Shown here: positions 43,882-58,862 of the stretch, in pieces
Layout of the letters: the number at the start of each line of letters is the position of its first letter
Position numbering within the stretch: the first letter of the stretch is position 1
NCBI GenBank assembly: GCA_014896485.1
Contig: JADBKH010000013.1
Coordinates: forward strand, 1-64,000
Source of the DNA: Bacillota bacterium
GTDB taxonomy: Bacteria > Bacillota > Bacilli > Bu12
DNA: 64,000 nucleotides
Direction: 5' to 3'
Translations under genes and position numbers: made by a program
The notes under the pieces: generated by a model
The model's database searches: none
What the model saw: only the letters and a program-made list of their open reading frames with translations
What the model was told of the DNA's origin: nothing

Positions 43882-44400
43882 TTGCCAGCCGAAGCCGTTT
43901 TGAAAGAGAAACAAGCCCAAGTCGCTCAGCTCGTCGATCGCATTCAACAGTCAAAGAGTGTCGTCTTGGCAGATTATCGCGGTCTTAGCGTCGCAGAGAT
44001 CACGCAACTGCGCAAAGCGTTGCGCGAAGTAGGGGCCGAATTGCATGTGGTGAAAGATGGGATCATCTCCCGGGCTTTTGACGCCTTACAAATTACGTCG
44101 TTAACCGACGCCTTAACGGGACCGACAGCGCTTGCTTTTGCAGAAGACGAGACGAGCGCGGCACGCGTTCTTGTGGAGCAAGCGGAGCAGGGCAAGAGCA
44201 TTGTGCTGAAGGGCGGCCTGGTCGACGGAAAGGCTTATGACCATGCCCAGATGGAGCAGATTGCAAAAATTCCACCACGGGAACAGCTTTTGGCGATGTT
44301 GGTCACATTGTTGCAGGCACCGATACGCAACTTTGCCTATCTGCTGAGCCAGATCGCCGAAAAGGGGACAGGTCAGCCGTCGGCAGAAGCCTCCTCGTAG
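43882..44400 (+). CDS. rplJ: 50S ribosomal protein L10
   Basis: 172 aa. N-terminal rRNA-binding part (VVLADYRGLSVAEITQLRKALRE) and a C-terminal helix that carries L7/L12 dimers. It uses TTG 43882 with GAGGAGGTG 8 bp upstream; no ATG or GTG fits the family N-terminus. The rare start may help set stoichiometry with L7/L12. Confidence 0.94.
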   Translation: MPAEAVLKEKQAQVAQLVDRIQQSKSVVLADYRGLSVAEITQLRKALREVGAELHVVKDGIISRAFDALQITSLTDALTGPTALAFAEDETSAARVLVEQAEQGKSIVLKGGLVDGKAYDHAQMEQIAKIPPREQLLAMLVTLLQAPIRNFAYLLSQIAEKGTGQPSAEASS

Positions 44401-44474
44401 TCTAGCGGGAGCAGTAGGGTGGACGCACTGGGTTGACGTATACTGAAAGCAATCTGAAGGAGGTCGGGCGTTTT

Positions 44475-44843
44475 ATGACGACGGAAGAAATCATCGAAGC
44501 TGTCGGCAAGATGAGTGTGATGGAGCTCAACGATTTGGTCCACAAGCTGGAAGAGACCTTTGGTGTCTCCGCTGCAGCGGTGGTGGCTGCAGGTCCGGCA
44601 GGGGGCGGTGCAGCGCCAGCAGAGGAAGAGCAGACCGAGTTTGACGTGATTCTCAACGCCCCCGGACAGGCCAAATTGCAAGTGATCAAAGCGGTACGCG
44701 AGATCACGGGGTTGGGACTGAAAGAGGCGAAAGAGCTGGTTGACAACGCGCCCAAGCCGATCAAGGAGAAAGTCTCCAAAGAAGAGGCGGAAGAGCTCAA
44801 GGCCAAACTGACCGAGGCTGGGGCAGAGGTCGAGGTCAAGTAG
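44475..44843 (+). CDS. rplL: 50S ribosomal protein L7/L12
   Basis: 122 aa. N-terminal dimer helix ([19 protein letters not shown]), Ala/Gly hinge ([16 protein letters not shown]) and C-terminal factor-binding domain ([20 protein letters not shown]). ATG 44475 follows GAAGGAGGT. A terminator comes 30 bp after the stop. Confidence 0.96.
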   Translation: MTTEEIIEAVGKMSVMELNDLVHKLEETFGVSAAAVVAAGPAGGGAAPAEEEQTEFDVILNAPGQAKLQVIKAVREITGLGLKEAKELVDNAPKPIKEKVSKEEAEELKAKLTEAGAEVEVK

Positions 44844-44872
44844 TTTTCCTAGGATTACTTTTGAGCGCGATC

Positions 44873-44906
44873 AAGGAGCGCTTCTCGAAAGAGAAGCGCT
44901 CCTTTC
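44873..44906 (+). terminator. Terminator between rplL and ybxB
   Basis: AAGGAGCGCTTCTC (44873-44886) pairs perfectly with GAGAAGCGCTCCTT (44891-44904), loop GAAA. The T-tract is short (CCTTTCG), so it may attenuate rather than stop transcription toward ybxB. Confidence 0.75.
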
Positions 44907-44922
44907 GAAAGCAGGGAAGACG

Positions 44923-45543
44923 ATCACAGAACATTACTATTCCGCACATCCCACCAGCGCTTCGCATCCCCAGCAGATAGAAGCTGTCCTGCGCGGGAAC
45001 AGGCTGCGCTTCTGGGTTGATCGGGGAACGTTTTCCACCCGTCGTGTCGATTTCGGGACGCGCTTGCTCATTGAGAGCTTGGCCTTGCCCGAGCGCGGCC
45101 GCTTTCTCGATCTGGGCTGCGGATGGGGAGCTATCGCTGTGGCGGTAGCCAAGGCTTTTCCGCGTTTGCAGACCTACGCGGTCGACGTCAACGGCCGTGC
45201 TGTAGCACTCTGTCGTCGAAACGCACAGGAAAACGGCGTGGAGGTCACGGCGGCAGAAGGGGAAGGGATCGCCCCGTTTGAAGCGATCTGCTTTGACAGC
45301 ATTGCGACCAATCCGCCGGTGCGGGCTGGAAAGGCCGTCGTCTTTCATCTTTTTGCCCAAGCAGCTGCACATTTGTCGCCCAATGGAACGCTGTGGGTGG
45401 TGATGCAGAAAAAACAAGGGGCCGGTTCTGCACGTGCAACGTTGCAACGTCTTTTTCAACAGGTCGACGAGGTTGCCCATAAAAGCGGGTATCATGTTTA
45501 CCGTTGCGCAAATCCGCAAACAATAAGTGCATGCGTACCTTAG
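44923..45543 (+). CDS. ybxB: YbxB-like class I SAM methyltransferase with ATC at the start position
   Basis: 206 aa if read from ATC 44923. The frame upstream of 45064 (TTG) keeps full family character (TEHYYSAHPTSA, RRVDFGTRLLIE), so the gene begins near 44923, yet no ATG, GTG or TTG exists in frame between rplL and there. ATC aligns with the usual Met of MTEHYY-type starts and AGGGAAG lies just upstream. SAM motif LDLGCGWGAIAVAVA and catalytic TNPPVRAGK place it among RsmC-like rRNA guanine-N2 methyltransferases. The position between rplL and rpoB matches Bacillus ybxB. It is either a rare ATC start or a mutated start codon. Confidence 0.8.
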   Translation: MTEHYYSAHPTSASHPQQIEAVLRGNRLRFWVDRGTFSTRRVDFGTRLLIESLALPERGRFLDLGCGWGAIAVAVAKAFPRLQTYAVDVNGRAVALCRRNAQENGVEVTAAEGEGIAPFEAICFDSIATNPPVRAGKAVVFHLFAQAAAHLSPNGTLWVVMQKKQGAGSARATLQRLFQQVDEVAHKSGYHVYRCANPQTISACVP

Positions 45544-45562
45544 GTGAACGCATGCACTCTTG
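45526..45562 (+). terminator. Inverted repeat over the ybxB stop codon
   Basis: AGTGCATGCGT (45526-45536) pairs perfectly with ACGCATGCACT (45548-45558); the loop contains the TAG stop. Only CTTG follows, so termination is uncertain. Confidence 0.5.
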
Positions 45563-45581
45563 TGCGCACAAATCTATCTCC

Positions 45582-45610
45582 TTGCATACTGACAAACGGC
45601 GTGGTATGAT
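45582..45610 (+). promoter_or_regulatory. Promoter of rpoB-rpoC
   Basis: TTGCAT (45582-45587), 17-bp spacer, TATGAT (45605-45610). The resulting leader is about 125 nt before the rpoB start. Confidence 0.65.
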
Positions 45611-45741
45611 ACTCACTTGCCGTCAGTGCGTTGCCTCTCCTCTGGGAAGCAACCTTCGTCTATCTTCTGCAAACGAATATACAACATTGTTCTTCAATTG
45701 GGAAGCCCCAACAAGGTCCAGCACAGAGTGGGAGTGATTGG

Positions 45742-48700
45742 GTGAGCCACGTGGTGCAGTACGGGCAACGCAAGCGCATCAGTTTTTCGCACATTCATGA
45801 GCCGATGGAGTTGCCCAACCTCATCGCCATCCAGACGGATTCGTACCGATGGTTCCTGGAGAAGGGGCTGCGTCAAGTTTTTGATGAGATCTCCCCAATC
45901 GTCGATTTTGCAGGCAACCTGCGCCTCGAGTTTGGGGAGTATGGCTTTGACACCCCCAAATACACGATCGACGAGGCGCGTGAGCACGATGTGACCTACG
46001 CCGCACCGTTGCGGGTGAAGGCACGCCTGCTCAACAAAGAGACCGGTGAAGTCAAGGAGCAGGAAGTCTTTATGGGGGATTTCCCACTGATGACCGAGAC
46101 GGGTACCTTCATTATTAATGGCGCCGAACGTGTCATCGTCTCCCAGCTCGTGCGATCTCCGGGCATTTACTTCAATGCCAAGATGGACAAAAGTGGCAAG
46201 ATGATTTATGGAGCCACCTTCATCCCCAATCGTGGTGCCTGGTTGGAACTGGAGACCGACACCAAAGATGTCATCTATGCCCGCATCGATCGTACCCGCA
46301 AACTGCCGATGACCGCATTGTTGCGGGCACTGGGCCTGTCGAGCAACGATCAGATTCTCAGCTTCTACGGAGATGAACCCTACCTGCAGAATACCCTTGC
46401 CAAGGACAACACGGATTCTGCAGAAAAAGCCCTCTTGGAAATCTATGAGCGCTTGCGCCCAGGTGAACCTCCTGCCGTGGAATCGGCCAAACAACTGCTT
46501 TACGCCCGCTTTTTCGATCCAAAGCGTTACGATTTGGCGGCAGTAGGCCGTTACAAGGTCAACAAAAAGCTGAATATGCGCAGCCGTTTGCTTCATCAGC
46601 AACTGGCAGAAGACGTCGTCGATCCCCAAACCGGTGAAATCGTGGCCCAGGCTGGCCAAACGGTCGATCGCCGGCTTTTTGAACAGATCTCCGAAGCGCT
46701 GGATCACGGTGCCAACAGCATACGCATCCACACGCCGGGGAGTGCGACCGGAGAGGGTGAGCTCCACCTGCGTGCGGTAGAGATCGTCGCACCGGATGAG
46801 GAAGGGCGGCGGCTCCGCATCTTTGACAACGGGGCAGTTGAAGAGGACTGCCATTACATCACGGGTGCCGATATTTTGGCAGGGATTGGAGCGTTTCTCA
46901 ATCTTTTGCACGGCGTCGGCCAGACCGACGACATTGATCACCTCGGCAATCGCCGTTTGCGCTCTGTTGGTGAGCTGTTGCAGAACCAGTTTCGTGTGGG
47001 GCTCTCCCGTATGGAGCGGGTGGTGCGTGAGCGCATGTCCATTCAGGATCCGGCCACGGTGACGCCGCAGCAGTTGATCAACATCCGACCGGTCATTGCA
47101 GCGATCAAGGAGTTCTTTGGCTCTAGCCAGCTTTCTCAATTTATGGACCAGACCAACCCTTTGTCGGAACTGACCCATAAACGCCGCCTTTCTGCACTCG
47201 GGCCGGGCGGATTGACGCGGGATCGGGCTGGATTTGAAGTGCGTGATGTCCACCACTCCCATTATGGACGGATGTGCCCCATCGAGACGCCGGAAGGCCC
47301 GAATATCGGCCTGATCAACTCCCTGGCCTGCTATGGGCGCATCAACGAGTACGGTTTCATCGAGACCCCGTATCGGCGCGTCGATCCGGATACGCATCGG
47401 GCAACGGATGAGATCGTCTACCTGACCGCCGACGAAGAAGACAACTATTACATCGCCCAGGCGAATACCCCGCTGGACGAAGAGGGCCGTTTTCTGACCG
47501 ACGAGATCCTCTGCCGTTACCAGGATGACGTCTTGCCCCTTCCGCCAGAGCGGGTCGACTTCATGGATGTCTCCCCGAAGCAAGTTGTCTCTGTGGCGAC
47601 GGCTTTGGTCCCGTTTTTGGAAAATGACGACGCCAGCCGGGCGCTGATGGGCTCGAACATGCAGCGCCAGGCAGTGCCTTTGCTGACCACCGAGGCGCCT
47701 TACGTCGGCACCGGTTTAGAGTACCGTACGGCGGTGGATGCCGGGGCAGCGATCGTTGCCAAACACGACGGAGTAATCGAAAAGGTGTGGGGAAATGAGA
47801 TCGTCTTGCGCCGTTACGATGAAGTGGATGGCCGCCGTGTACGTGGAGAGGCAGAGCATTACAAGCTGTACAAGTTCATGCGCTCCAACCAAGGAACCTG
47901 CATCAACATGCGACCGGTGGTCCACGAAGGCCAGCGGGTGAGGGCGGGCGAAGTGCTTGCCGACGGTCCCTCGACCGATCACGGCGAACTGGCCCTCGGG
48001 AAAAACGTCCTGGTCGCCTATATGCCTTGGGAGGGCTATAACTACGAGGATGCCATCCTGATCAGCGAACGCCTCGTCAAGGACGACGTCTTTACCTCGG
48101 TGCATATCGAGGAATATGAGTGCGACAGTCGCGATACCAAGCTCGGCCCTGAGGAGATCACCCGCGACATTCCCAATGTCGGCGAAGAGGCACTGAAAAA
48201 TCTGGACGATCGTGGCATCATTCGCATCGGTGCCGAAGTACATGCCCAGGATATTTTGGTCGGCAAAGTGACGCCCAAAGGGATGACGGAGCTTACTGCC
48301 GAGGAACGTCTGCTCCATGCCATTTTTGGAGAAAAAGCGCGCGAAGTGCGCGACACCAGCCTGCGCGTTCCCCACGGCGTCTCTGGCATCGTCGTCGATG
48401 TGAAGCTTTTCTCCCGGGAGAACTCCGATGAGCTTCCTCCTGGCGTCAATGAACTGGTCCGTGTCTATATCGCGCAGAAGCGCAAGCTCTCCCAAGGGGA
48501 TAAGATGTCTGGACGCCATGGCAACAAAGGGGTGGTCTCCCGGATCTTGCCAGTGGAAGATATGCCCTACTTGCCCGATGGAACGCCGGTTGATATCGTC
48601 CTAAATCCTTTGGGCGTTCCTTCACGGATGAACATCGGGCAAATTCTGGAAGCCCACCTCAGCTTGGCCGCACAGCGGCTGGGCATCTATGTGGCCACCC

Positions 48701-49278
48701 CGGTTTTTGATGGGGCGACTGAAGCGGAGATCGATGACCTCCTCAAGCAAGCGGGCATCGATGCGGATGGCAAGACGGTCCTCTACGATGGACGTACGGG
48801 AGAGCCCTTCCACTCAAGGGTTACGGTCGGATACGCCTATATGCTCAAACTGCACCACTTGGTCGACGATAAGATCCACGCCCGTTCCACCGGACCGTAT
48901 TCGTTGGTGACGCAGCAACCGTTGGGCGGAAAAGCGCAGTTCGGCGGCCAGCGTTTTGGAGAGATGGAAGTGTGGGCATTGGAAGGTTATGGAGCTGCCT
49001 ACATGCTGCAAGAGGTGCTGACCGTCAAGTCAGACGACGTCACGGGACGGGTCAAGACCTATGAGGCGATCGTCAAGGGCCACAACGTGCCAGAACCGGG
49101 CGTTCCGGAATCGTTTAAGGTACTGGTCAAAGAGCTGCAGAGCCTGGCACTGGATGTACGCGTGATCAGTCCGGAAGGCCAGGAGGTCCAACTCAAAGAA
49201 ATCGAGGATGAAGAGGACGATCAGCCAGGGCTCAACCTCAATCTCGAGGGGGCGGAGCGCGGCACAGACGAGGAGTGA
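45742..49278 (+). CDS. rpoB: RNA polymerase beta subunit
   Basis: 1178 aa from GTG 45742 (GGGAGTG site); the open frame extends upstream to 45631 but without homology. All conserved blocks are present: RSPGIYFN, the rifampicin region ([34 protein letters not shown], split here by family convention, with unchanged D, H and S positions), [27 protein letters not shown] segment and the C-terminal [20 protein letters not shown]. It forms the catalytic core with RpoC. The acidic C-terminal tail is normal for Firmicutes. Rifampicin sensitivity is predicted from the unchanged residues. Confidence 0.97.
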   Translation: MSHVVQYGQRKRISFSHIHEPMELPNLIAIQTDSYRWFLEKGLRQVFDEISPIVDFAGNLRLEFGEYGFDTPKYTIDEAREHDVTYAAPLRVKARLLNKETGEVKEQEVFMGDFPLMTETGTFIINGAERVIVSQLVRSPGIYFNAKMDKSGKMIYGATFIPNRGAWLELETDTKDVIYARIDRTRKLPMTALLRALGLSSNDQILSFYGDEPYLQNTLAKDNTDSAEKALLEIYERLRPGEPPAVESAKQLLYARFFDPKRYDLAAVGRYKVNKKLNMRSRLLHQQLAEDVVDPQTGEIVAQAGQTVDRRLFEQISEALDHGANSIRIHTPGSATGEGELHLRAVEIVAPDEEGRRLRIFDNGAVEEDCHYITGADILAGIGAFLNLLHGVGQTDDIDHLGNRRLRSVGELLQNQFRVGLSRMERVVRERMSIQDPATVTPQQLINIRPVIAAIKEFFGSSQLSQFMDQTNPLSELTHKRRLSALGPGGLTRDRAGFEVRDVHHSHYGRMCPIETPEGPNIGLINSLACYGRINEYGFIETPYRRVDPDTHRATDEIVYLTADEEDNYYIAQANTPLDEEGRFLTDEILCRYQDDVLPLPPERVDFMDVSPKQVVSVATALVPFLENDDASRALMGSNMQRQAVPLLTTEAPYVGTGLEYRTAVDAGAAIVAKHDGVIEKVWGNEIVLRRYDEVDGRRVRGEAEHYKLYKFMRSNQGTCINMRPVVHEGQRVRAGEVLADGPSTDHGELALGKNVLVAYMPWEGYNYEDAILISERLVKDDVFTSVHIEEYECDSRDTKLGPEEITRDIPNVGEEALKNLDDRGIIRIGAEVHAQDILVGKVTPKGMTELTAEERLLHAIFGEKAREVRDTSLRVPHGVSGIVVDVKLFSRENSDELPPGVNELVRVYIAQKRKLSQGDKMSGRHGNKGVVSRILPVEDMPYLPDGTPVDIVLNPLGVPSRMNIGQILEAHLSLAAQRLGIYVATPVFDGATEAEIDDLLKQAGIDADGKTVLYDGRTGEPFHSRVTVGYAYMLKLHHLVDDKIHARSTGPYSLVTQQPLGGKAQFGGQRFGEMEVWALEGYGAAYMLQEVLTVKSDDVTGRVKTYEAIVKGHNVPEPGVPESFKVLVKELQSLALDVRVISPEGQEVQLKEIEDEEDDQPGLNLNLEGAERGTDEE

Positions 49279-49341
49279 ACGCAACCGTCTCGAACCGGAT
49301 CTCTGCGGACAAGGTGAACGTGAGGATACGACGCCGAATGA

Positions 49342-52981
<3,640 letters not shown>

Positions 52982-53002
52982 GCAGAAGATGCTTTGGAAC
53001 GC

Positions 53003-53031
53003 TTGACGTCTTTCGAGCACGATGGTACACT
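53003..53031 (+). promoter_or_regulatory. Promoter of the L7Ae-like/rpsL/rpsG/fusA/tuf (str) operon
   Basis: TTGACG (53003-53008), 17-bp spacer, TACACT (53026-53031), directly after rpoC. Confidence 0.7.
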
Positions 53032-53097
53032 GCGTCGCGCGTGTGATCGGGGCAGATCGAGCTCTCCCAGTCGGCGAGTGGGCCGGGAGGTGTTCCT

Positions 53098-53358
53098 GTG
53101 CTGGATGTTTACCAGCAGGTACGAACAGCCAGCCACAAGGTGGCTGGGATACGCCAAGTGCAACGCGCCTTAAACCGGGATTCGGCCATTTTGCTGGTCG
53201 TAGCCGAAGATGCGGAAGCACGTCTGACAGCGCCATTGGTTCAGTTGGCAGAAAAGCGTCGGATCGCCGTACAGCGGGTGCCGTCGATGCGCCAGTTGGG
53301 CCGTGCCTGTCGGCTCGAAGTAGGTACCGCTGCCTGTCTCATCCTACAAAAGTCTTGA
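53098..53358 (+). CDS. ybxF: L7Ae-family kink-turn RNA-binding protein (YbxF-like)
   Basis: 86 aa. L7Ae/L30e fold: ALNRDSAILLVVAEDAEARL, then LAEKRRIAVQRVPSMRQLGRACRLEVGTAACLIL. Bacillus YbxF binds kink-turn RNAs and sits at exactly this position, between rpoC and rpsL. Start GTG 53098 with GGGAGGTG upstream. Confidence 0.9.
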   Translation: MLDVYQQVRTASHKVAGIRQVQRALNRDSAILLVVAEDAEARLTAPLVQLAEKRRIAVQRVPSMRQLGRACRLEVGTAACLILQKS

Positions 53359-53379
53359 TCAGAGAAAGGAGGCGAAGAG

Positions 53380-53802
53380 ATGCCTACCATCAACCAATTG
53401 GTACGCAAACCACGCAAGGCGGCCAAAGCGAAGTCGAAAAGCCCTGCCCTGCAGTATGGCTACAATTCGCTGAAGCGCAAGCAGACGGTCTTGCCAAAGG
53501 GCAACCCCCAAAAGCGTGGGGTCTGTACCCGTGTCGGGACGATGACGCCGAAGAAGCCGAACTCGGCCTTGCGCAAATATGCCCGTGTACGCTTGACCAA
53601 CGGGATTGAGGTAACCGCCTATATCCCGGGGATCGGGCACAACCTGCAGGAGCACTCGGTGGTGTTGGTCCGTGGCGGCCGTGTCAAGGACCTTCCGGGC
53701 GTTCGCTACCATATCGTGCGCGGCGCGCTCGATACAGCCGGGGTTGCCAACCGAATGCAAGGCCGTTCGCGCTACGGGGCAAAGCGACCCAAGAAAAAGT
53801 AA
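53380..53802 (+). CDS. rpsL: 30S ribosomal protein S12
   Basis: 140 aa. Decoding-centre protein; the [11 protein letters not shown] and [10 protein letters not shown] loops, where streptomycin-resistance changes arise, are unchanged. Strong AGAAAGGAGGCG site. First ribosomal protein gene of the str operon. Confidence 0.97.
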   Translation: MPTINQLVRKPRKAAKAKSKSPALQYGYNSLKRKQTVLPKGNPQKRGVCTRVGTMTPKKPNSALRKYARVRLTNGIEVTAYIPGIGHNLQEHSVVLVRGGRVKDLPGVRYHIVRGALDTAGVANRMQGRSRYGAKRPKKK

Positions 53803-53847
53803 GAGGGAGAAATGCACGAGTAAATTAGAGGGAGGTGGTTGACGCAG

Positions 53848-54318
53848 ATGCCACGTAAAGGACCAGTACCGCAACGGGAAGTGGCCCCCGACGCGCGTTA
53901 CCATAGCGATGTCATCACGCGGTTTATCAACAAGATCATGATCGATGGAAAGAAGAGCATCGCACAGCGGATCTGTTATGAGGCGCTTGACCGTGTCGGC
54001 GAGCAGACAGGGAGAAACCCACTGGAAGTGCTGGAGCAGGCCCTGCGCAATACGGCGCCGATGCTGGAAGTCCGGCCCAGGCGGGTGGGTGGCGCTACCT
54101 ACCAGGTCCCCATGGAGGTGCGTCCCCAAAGGCGCTTGAGTCTTTCGATGCGCTGGATCGTCCGTTATGCGCGCGAGCGCGAAGGGCGTTCGATGATCGA
54201 AAAGCTCGCAGCTGAAATCATCGATGCGGCAAACAATACTGGGGGAGCGGTGCGGCGCAAGGAAGAGGTCCACCGTATGGCGGAATCCAACCGTGCGTTT
54301 GCCCACTACCGCTGGTAG
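53848..54318 (+). CDS. rpsG: 30S ribosomal protein S7
   Basis: 156 aa from ATG 53848 (GAGGGAGGTGG site; in-frame TTG 53839 is less likely). It nucleates the 30S head; [14 protein letters not shown] and the C-terminal [14 protein letters not shown] are standard. Confidence 0.97.
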   Translation: MPRKGPVPQREVAPDARYHSDVITRFINKIMIDGKKSIAQRICYEALDRVGEQTGRNPLEVLEQALRNTAPMLEVRPRRVGGATYQVPMEVRPQRRLSLSMRWIVRYAREREGRSMIEKLAAEIIDAANNTGGAVRRKEEVHRMAESNRAFAHYRW

Positions 54319-54342
54319 GAGAAGCAGAGGAAGAGGCTGTCT

Positions 54343-56418
54343 ATGACACGCGAATACCCATTGGCCAAGACCCGCAACATCGGGATCATGGCGCATATCG
54401 ACGCTGGAAAGACGACGACCACAGAGCGTATCCTCTTTTACACCGGCCGCACCCATAAGATCGGTGAGGTGCATGAGGGTACGGCAGTGATGGACTGGAT
54501 GGCCCAGGAGCAAGAGCGGGGCATCACCATCACGTCAGCGGCGACCACCGCTTTCTGGCGTGATTGCCGCATCAACATCATTGATACGCCCGGACACGTG
54601 GATTTCACGGTCGAGGTTGAGCGCTCGCTACGTGTGTTGGATGGTGCCATCGCTGTTTTTGATGCGCGCAATGGCGTCGAGCCGCAGTCTGAAACCGTCT
54701 GGCGCCAAGCCGACAAGTACCACGTGCCTCGCATCGCCTACATCAACAAGATGGATGTCATCGGTGCAGATTTCGCCTACTGCGTGCAGAATATCCGCGA
54801 ACGGTTGGGGGCCAACGCAGTCGCGGTGCAGCTGCCCATCGGTGTGGAAGACTCCTTTGCAGGCGTGGTCGACTTGGTGGCGATGCACGCGCTCATCTAT
54901 GACGAGGAGCTTGGCCAACATTTCGAAGTGGTCGAGATTCCCGAAGAGCTCCGTGACGCGGCACAGGAGCAGCGGCGCATCTTGTTGGAGGCTGCGGCAG
55001 AATTCGACGATGCCCTGATGGAGAAGTACCTGGCAGACGAGCCAATCACCGAAGCGGAGCTGCGGGCAGCCATCCACAAGGGAACCGTCTCCAATGCGTT
55101 GGTCCCTGTTTTTGCCGGCTCTTCATACCGGAACAAGGGGGTTCAGCCGCTGCTCGACGGAGTGGTCGATTACCTGCCGTCTCCGCTGGAAGTGCCGCCG
55201 GTGAGCGGTACGACCCCAGATGGCGAACCTACACAACGCCATGCCAGCGAAGACGAGCCGTTTTCGGCGCTTGCTTTCAAGATCATGAGTGATCCGTTTG
55301 TCGGCAAGCTCTGTTATTTCCGCGTCTATTCCGGAAAGCTTTCTGCCGGATCTTACGTTCTCAATGCGACCAAGGGACAACGGGAGCGCATCGGTCGTAT
55401 CATGTTCATGCATGCCAACCACCGGGAAGAGGTGGAGGCGGTCTATGCGGGCGACATCGCTGCAGCAGTCGGATTGAAGAGTACGACGACTGGCGACACG
55501 CTCTGTGACGAGCAGCATTCGATCATCCTCGAGTCGATGTCCTTTGCCGATCCGGTCATTCACATGGCCATCGAGCCCAAGACGAAGGCGGATCAGGACA
55601 AACTGGCGCAGGCGCTGCAGAAGCTGACCGAAGAGGATCCGACCTTCCACGCTTCCACGGATCCGGATACTGGGCAGACGATCATCTCCGGGATGGGCGA
55701 GCTCCATTTGGAGATCATGGTCGATCGCATGCGCCGGGAATTCAAAGTCGATTGCAATGTCGGACGGCCACAGGTCGCGTATCGCGAGACCATCCGCAAG
55801 TCTGCCAAAGGCGAGGGCCGCTACATCCGGCAGACAGGTGGCCGGGGTCAGTATGGTCACTGCTTTGTCGAGCTGGAACCCTTGCCCCGTGGCAGTGGAT
55901 ATGTCTTTGAGAACAAGATCGTTGGCGGTGTCATTCCCAAGGAGTATATTCCGGCGATCGATGCCGGCATTCGTGAGTCGATGCAGAACGGCGTGGTCGC
56001 AGGCTATCCAACGGTAGACATCAAAGCGACGGTCTATGACGGCTCGTACCATGAGGTCGACTCATCGGAGATGGCCTTCCACATTGCCGGCTCAATGGCG
56101 TTTCGCGCTGCGGCCCAAAAAGCCGATCCGGTCTTGCTCGAACCGGTCATGAAAGTCGAGGTGATCGTCCCGGAGGAGTTTATGGGCGACATCATCGGAG
56201 ATCTGAATGCTCGCCGCGGCCGCATTGAAGGCATGGAACCCCGGCCAGGAGGCGCGACGGCGATCCATGCGATGGTGCCGTTGGCGGAGATGTTCGGCTA
56301 TGCCACGGATCTCCGCTCCCGGACCCAAGGGCGCGGCACCTATACCATGGAGTTTGCCAGCTACGAAGAAGTGCCTGCCAACATCGCCGAACAAGTGGTG
56401 GAAAAGCAAGCGCGCTGA
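54343..56418 (+). CDS. fusA: Elongation factor G
   Basis: 691 aa; all five domains. G1 [10 protein letters not shown], switch [24 protein letters not shown], and the domain IV region ([18 protein letters not shown]). It drives translocation. The switch regions known for fusidic-acid changes look ordinary. Confidence 0.97.
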   Translation: MTREYPLAKTRNIGIMAHIDAGKTTTTERILFYTGRTHKIGEVHEGTAVMDWMAQEQERGITITSAATTAFWRDCRINIIDTPGHVDFTVEVERSLRVLDGAIAVFDARNGVEPQSETVWRQADKYHVPRIAYINKMDVIGADFAYCVQNIRERLGANAVAVQLPIGVEDSFAGVVDLVAMHALIYDEELGQHFEVVEIPEELRDAAQEQRRILLEAAAEFDDALMEKYLADEPITEAELRAAIHKGTVSNALVPVFAGSSYRNKGVQPLLDGVVDYLPSPLEVPPVSGTTPDGEPTQRHASEDEPFSALAFKIMSDPFVGKLCYFRVYSGKLSAGSYVLNATKGQRERIGRIMFMHANHREEVEAVYAGDIAAAVGLKSTTTGDTLCDEQHSIILESMSFADPVIHMAIEPKTKADQDKLAQALQKLTEEDPTFHASTDPDTGQTIISGMGELHLEIMVDRMRREFKVDCNVGRPQVAYRETIRKSAKGEGRYIRQTGGRGQYGHCFVELEPLPRGSGYVFENKIVGGVIPKEYIPAIDAGIRESMQNGVVAGYPTVDIKATVYDGSYHEVDSSEMAFHIAGSMAFRAAAQKADPVLLEPVMKVEVIVPEEFMGDIIGDLNARRGRIEGMEPRPGGATAIHAMVPLAEMFGYATDLRSRTQGRGTYTMEFASYEEVPANIAEQVVEKQAR

Positions 56419-56463
56419 GGCGTACCTGGCAGGTGCGCAAAGCAGATGAAGGAGTGAGCTTGG

Positions 56464-57666
56464 GTGGCGAAACAACATTTCGAGCGGACCAAACCGCATG
56501 TCAACATCGGTACGATCGGGCACGTCGATCATGGCAAGACCACATTGACGGCTGCCATCACCCTGGTCCTTTCCAAGCAGGGGAAAGCACAGTATGTCGC
56601 TTATGATCAGATCGACAAAGCGCCGGAAGAGAAGGCTCGCGGCATCACCATCAACACCATGCACGTCGAGTACGAGACGGACAAGCGCCACTATGCCCAC
56701 GTGGATTGCCCAGGGCATGCCGACTACGTCAAGAACATGATCACGGGTGCTGCACAGATGGACGGTGCCATCTTGGTCGTTTCAGCTGCAGACGGTCCAA
56801 TGCCGCAGACCCGTGAGCACGTGCTGCTGGCCCATCAGGTGAACGTGCCGTACATCGTGGTCTTCCTCAACAAGGTTGATCAGGTGGACGATCCGGAGTT
56901 ACTCGAGCTGGTGGAGATGGAAGTACGCGACCTACTCAACGAGTACGAATTTCCGGGGGACGATGTGCCTGTCATTTCCGGTTCTGCGTTGAAGGCGCTG
57001 GAGTGCGGCTGTGGTCAGCGCGAATGCCCCTGGTGCGGCAAGATCCTCGAGCTGATGGATGCCGTGGACAGTTACATTCCAACTCCAGAGCGTGAAGTCG
57101 ACAAGCCGTTTTTGATGCCGATCGAAGATGTCTTCACCATCACCGGCCGTGGTACCGTGGTGACAGGCCGAGTCGAGCGTGGCAAGGTCAAAGTGGGCGA
57201 CGAGGTCGAGCTGGTTGGCTTGCGGGAGCAGCCGCGCAAGACAGTTGTGACGGGTGTCGAGATGTTCCGCAAGACGCTGGACTATGCGGAAGCAGGCGAC
57301 AATATCGGCTGCCTGCTGCGTGGCATAGAGCGCAAGGATGCAGAGCGTGGCATGGTGCTGGCCAAGCCTGGATCCATTCACCCACACACGAAGTTTGAAT
57401 GTGAAGTGTACGTGCTGACCAAGGATGAAGGCGGACGCCATACTCCGTTTTTTGATGGGTATCGGCCCCAATTCTTCTTTCGGACCACCGATGTGACCGG
57501 TGTCGTCCATCTCCCGGAAGGCACGGAGATGGTCATGCCCGGTGACAATGTGCGCCTTACCTGCGAGCTCATCTCTCCGGTGGCCATCGAGGAAGGTTCC
57601 CGCTTCGCTTTTCGTGAAGGCGGACGGACAGTGGGCGCCGGCGTCGTCACGAAGGTCTTGGGCTAG
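56464..57666 (+). CDS. tuf: Elongation factor Tu with Cys-rich G-domain insertion
   Basis: 400 aa from GTG 56464. G motifs [24 protein letters not shown] and NKVD; domains II and III are standard ([36 protein letters not shown]). At residues 180-193, after SGSALKALE, it has four Cys (C181, C183, C188, C191; pattern CxCx4CxxC), where Bacillus and E. coli have a short Cys-free loop. I recall the same insertion from Clostridia-type EF-Tu; a metal-binding role is an inference. Followed by a terminator that separates it from the S10 operon. Confidence 0.95.
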   Translation: MAKQHFERTKPHVNIGTIGHVDHGKTTLTAAITLVLSKQGKAQYVAYDQIDKAPEEKARGITINTMHVEYETDKRHYAHVDCPGHADYVKNMITGAAQMDGAILVVSAADGPMPQTREHVLLAHQVNVPYIVVFLNKVDQVDDPELLELVEMEVRDLLNEYEFPGDDVPVISGSALKALECGCGQRECPWCGKILELMDAVDSYIPTPEREVDKPFLMPIEDVFTITGRGTVVTGRVERGKVKVGDEVELVGLREQPRKTVVTGVEMFRKTLDYAEAGDNIGCLLRGIERKDAERGMVLAKPGSIHPHTKFECEVYVLTKDEGGRHTPFFDGYRPQFFFRTTDVTGVVHLPEGTEMVMPGDNVRLTCELISPVAIEEGSRFAFREGGRTVGAGVVTKVLG

Positions 57667-57676
57667 TCTGCCTGCA

Positions 57677-57718
57677 GCGGGGTGCCGGCGTGCCCGACAG
57701 GTGGTACCCCGCTTTTTT
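57677..57718 (+). terminator. Intrinsic terminator after tuf
   Basis: GCGGGGTGCC (57677-57686) pairs with GGTACCCCGC (57703-57712; one bulge) and is followed by T6. It closes the str operon. The next 108 bp before rpsJ hold a small GCCG/CGGC stem but no promoter I can defend. Confidence 0.85.
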
Positions 57719-57826
57719 ATGCGTATGTGAAAGCAACGCAGTATCCCAGGGAGGTTGCCGCCCCTGACGGCACGGGTCGGGAAATTTTCTGGGGGATCTA
57801 CGTCCACGAGACGAGGAGGAAAAGCC

Positions 57827-58138
57827 GTGGCAAAAGGGCAGAAGATCCGCATCCGCCTGAAAAGCTTTGATCACAATCTGCTGGATCAGTCGGCAGAGCG
57901 CATTGTAGAGACCGTCCGCCGCAGCGGTGCCCAACTTTCAGGCCCGGTACCCCTGCCGACCGAAAGGACCGTCTACACCGTGTTGCGGGCCCCGCACAAA
58001 TATAAGGATTCGCGGGAACAATTCGAGATCCGGACGCACAAGCGCCTGATCGACATTCTCAACCCGACACAGGCGACGGTCGACGGTCTGATGCGCCTGG
58101 ATCTGCCGGCAGGTGTCGATATTGAGATCAAGCTGTAG
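57827..58138 (+). CDS. rpsJ: 30S ribosomal protein S10
   Basis: 103 aa from GTG 57827 (GAGGAGGAAA site; homology starts [15 protein letters not shown]). First gene of the S10 operon; it is also the NusE partner in antitermination. Confidence 0.96.
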   Translation: MAKGQKIRIRLKSFDHNLLDQSAERIVETVRRSGAQLSGPVPLPTERTVYTVLRAPHKYKDSREQFEIRTHKRLIDILNPTQATVDGLMRLDLPAGVDIEIKL

Positions 58139-58207
58139 TGAGGGAAAAAGCGATGCCAGCGCTCACACCCAGGTGAGCCTACGGCGGGAAGACGAGGGAG
58201 GCAGAAG

Positions 58208-58861
58208 GTGCGTAAAGGGATTCTGGGTGAAAAGCTTGGGATGATGCAGCTTTTCACGGAAACCGGTGAGGCCAAGGCGGTGACGGTGGTCCAAGCGGGA
58301 CCGTGCGTCGTCGTTTCGGTCAAGACACCGGAAAAAGACGGTTACAAAGCCGTCCAGCTGGGCTTTCAGCCGATGCCGGAAAAGCGGGCGACCAAGCCAT
58401 ATGCCGGCCAATTCAAAAAAATCGGCATCGCACCACAGCGCTTTCTACGTGAAGTTCGGGATATGGACATTGAGGCCTACCAACCAGGGCAAGAGATTCG
58501 GGTAGGTGACCTCTTTACCGCAGGTGAACGGGTCGACGTAATTGGCACCAGCAAGGGAAAGGGTTTTCAGGGCGTGATCAAGCGGTTCCACGGCCGACGT
58601 GGCCCCATGTCCCATGGATCGATGTACCATCGCCGCCCCGGATCGATGGGGGCGACCGGTCCCAACCGCGTGCTCAAAGGCAAGCCGTTGCCGGGACACA
58701 TGGGAGCCCAGCGCGTCACGGTGCAAAATCTTGAAGTCGTTCGCGTCGATGCCGATCGGAACCTGCTCTTTATCGCAGGAGGATTGCCCGGACCGCAAAA
58801 AGGCTTGCTGTTGATCCAAAATGCCGTCAAGAGCGCTGCCAGTGCGAAAGGAGGGGTCTGA
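58208..58861 (+). CDS. rplC: 50S ribosomal protein L3
   Basis: 217 aa, GTG start with GAGGGAGGCAG upstream. The central loop GKGFQGVIKRFHGRRGPMSHGS reaches the peptidyl-transferase centre and is conserved. Confidence 0.96.
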   Translation: MRKGILGEKLGMMQLFTETGEAKAVTVVQAGPCVVVSVKTPEKDGYKAVQLGFQPMPEKRATKPYAGQFKKIGIAPQRFLREVRDMDIEAYQPGQEIRVGDLFTAGERVDVIGTSKGKGFQGVIKRFHGRRGPMSHGSMYHRRPGSMGATGPNRVLKGKPLPGHMGAQRVTVQNLEVVRVDADRNLLFIAGGLPGPQKGLLLIQNAVKSAASAKGGV

Positions 58862-58862
58862 G

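Noticed and set aside
45694..47583. Long minus-strand open frame antisense to rpoB (also 51107-52822 in rpoC and 36163-37977 in the cox-like large subunit)
   Set aside because: These are shadow frames of strongly biased GC-rich genes, with His/Arg/Gln-rich translations, no recognisable motifs and no ribosome sites.
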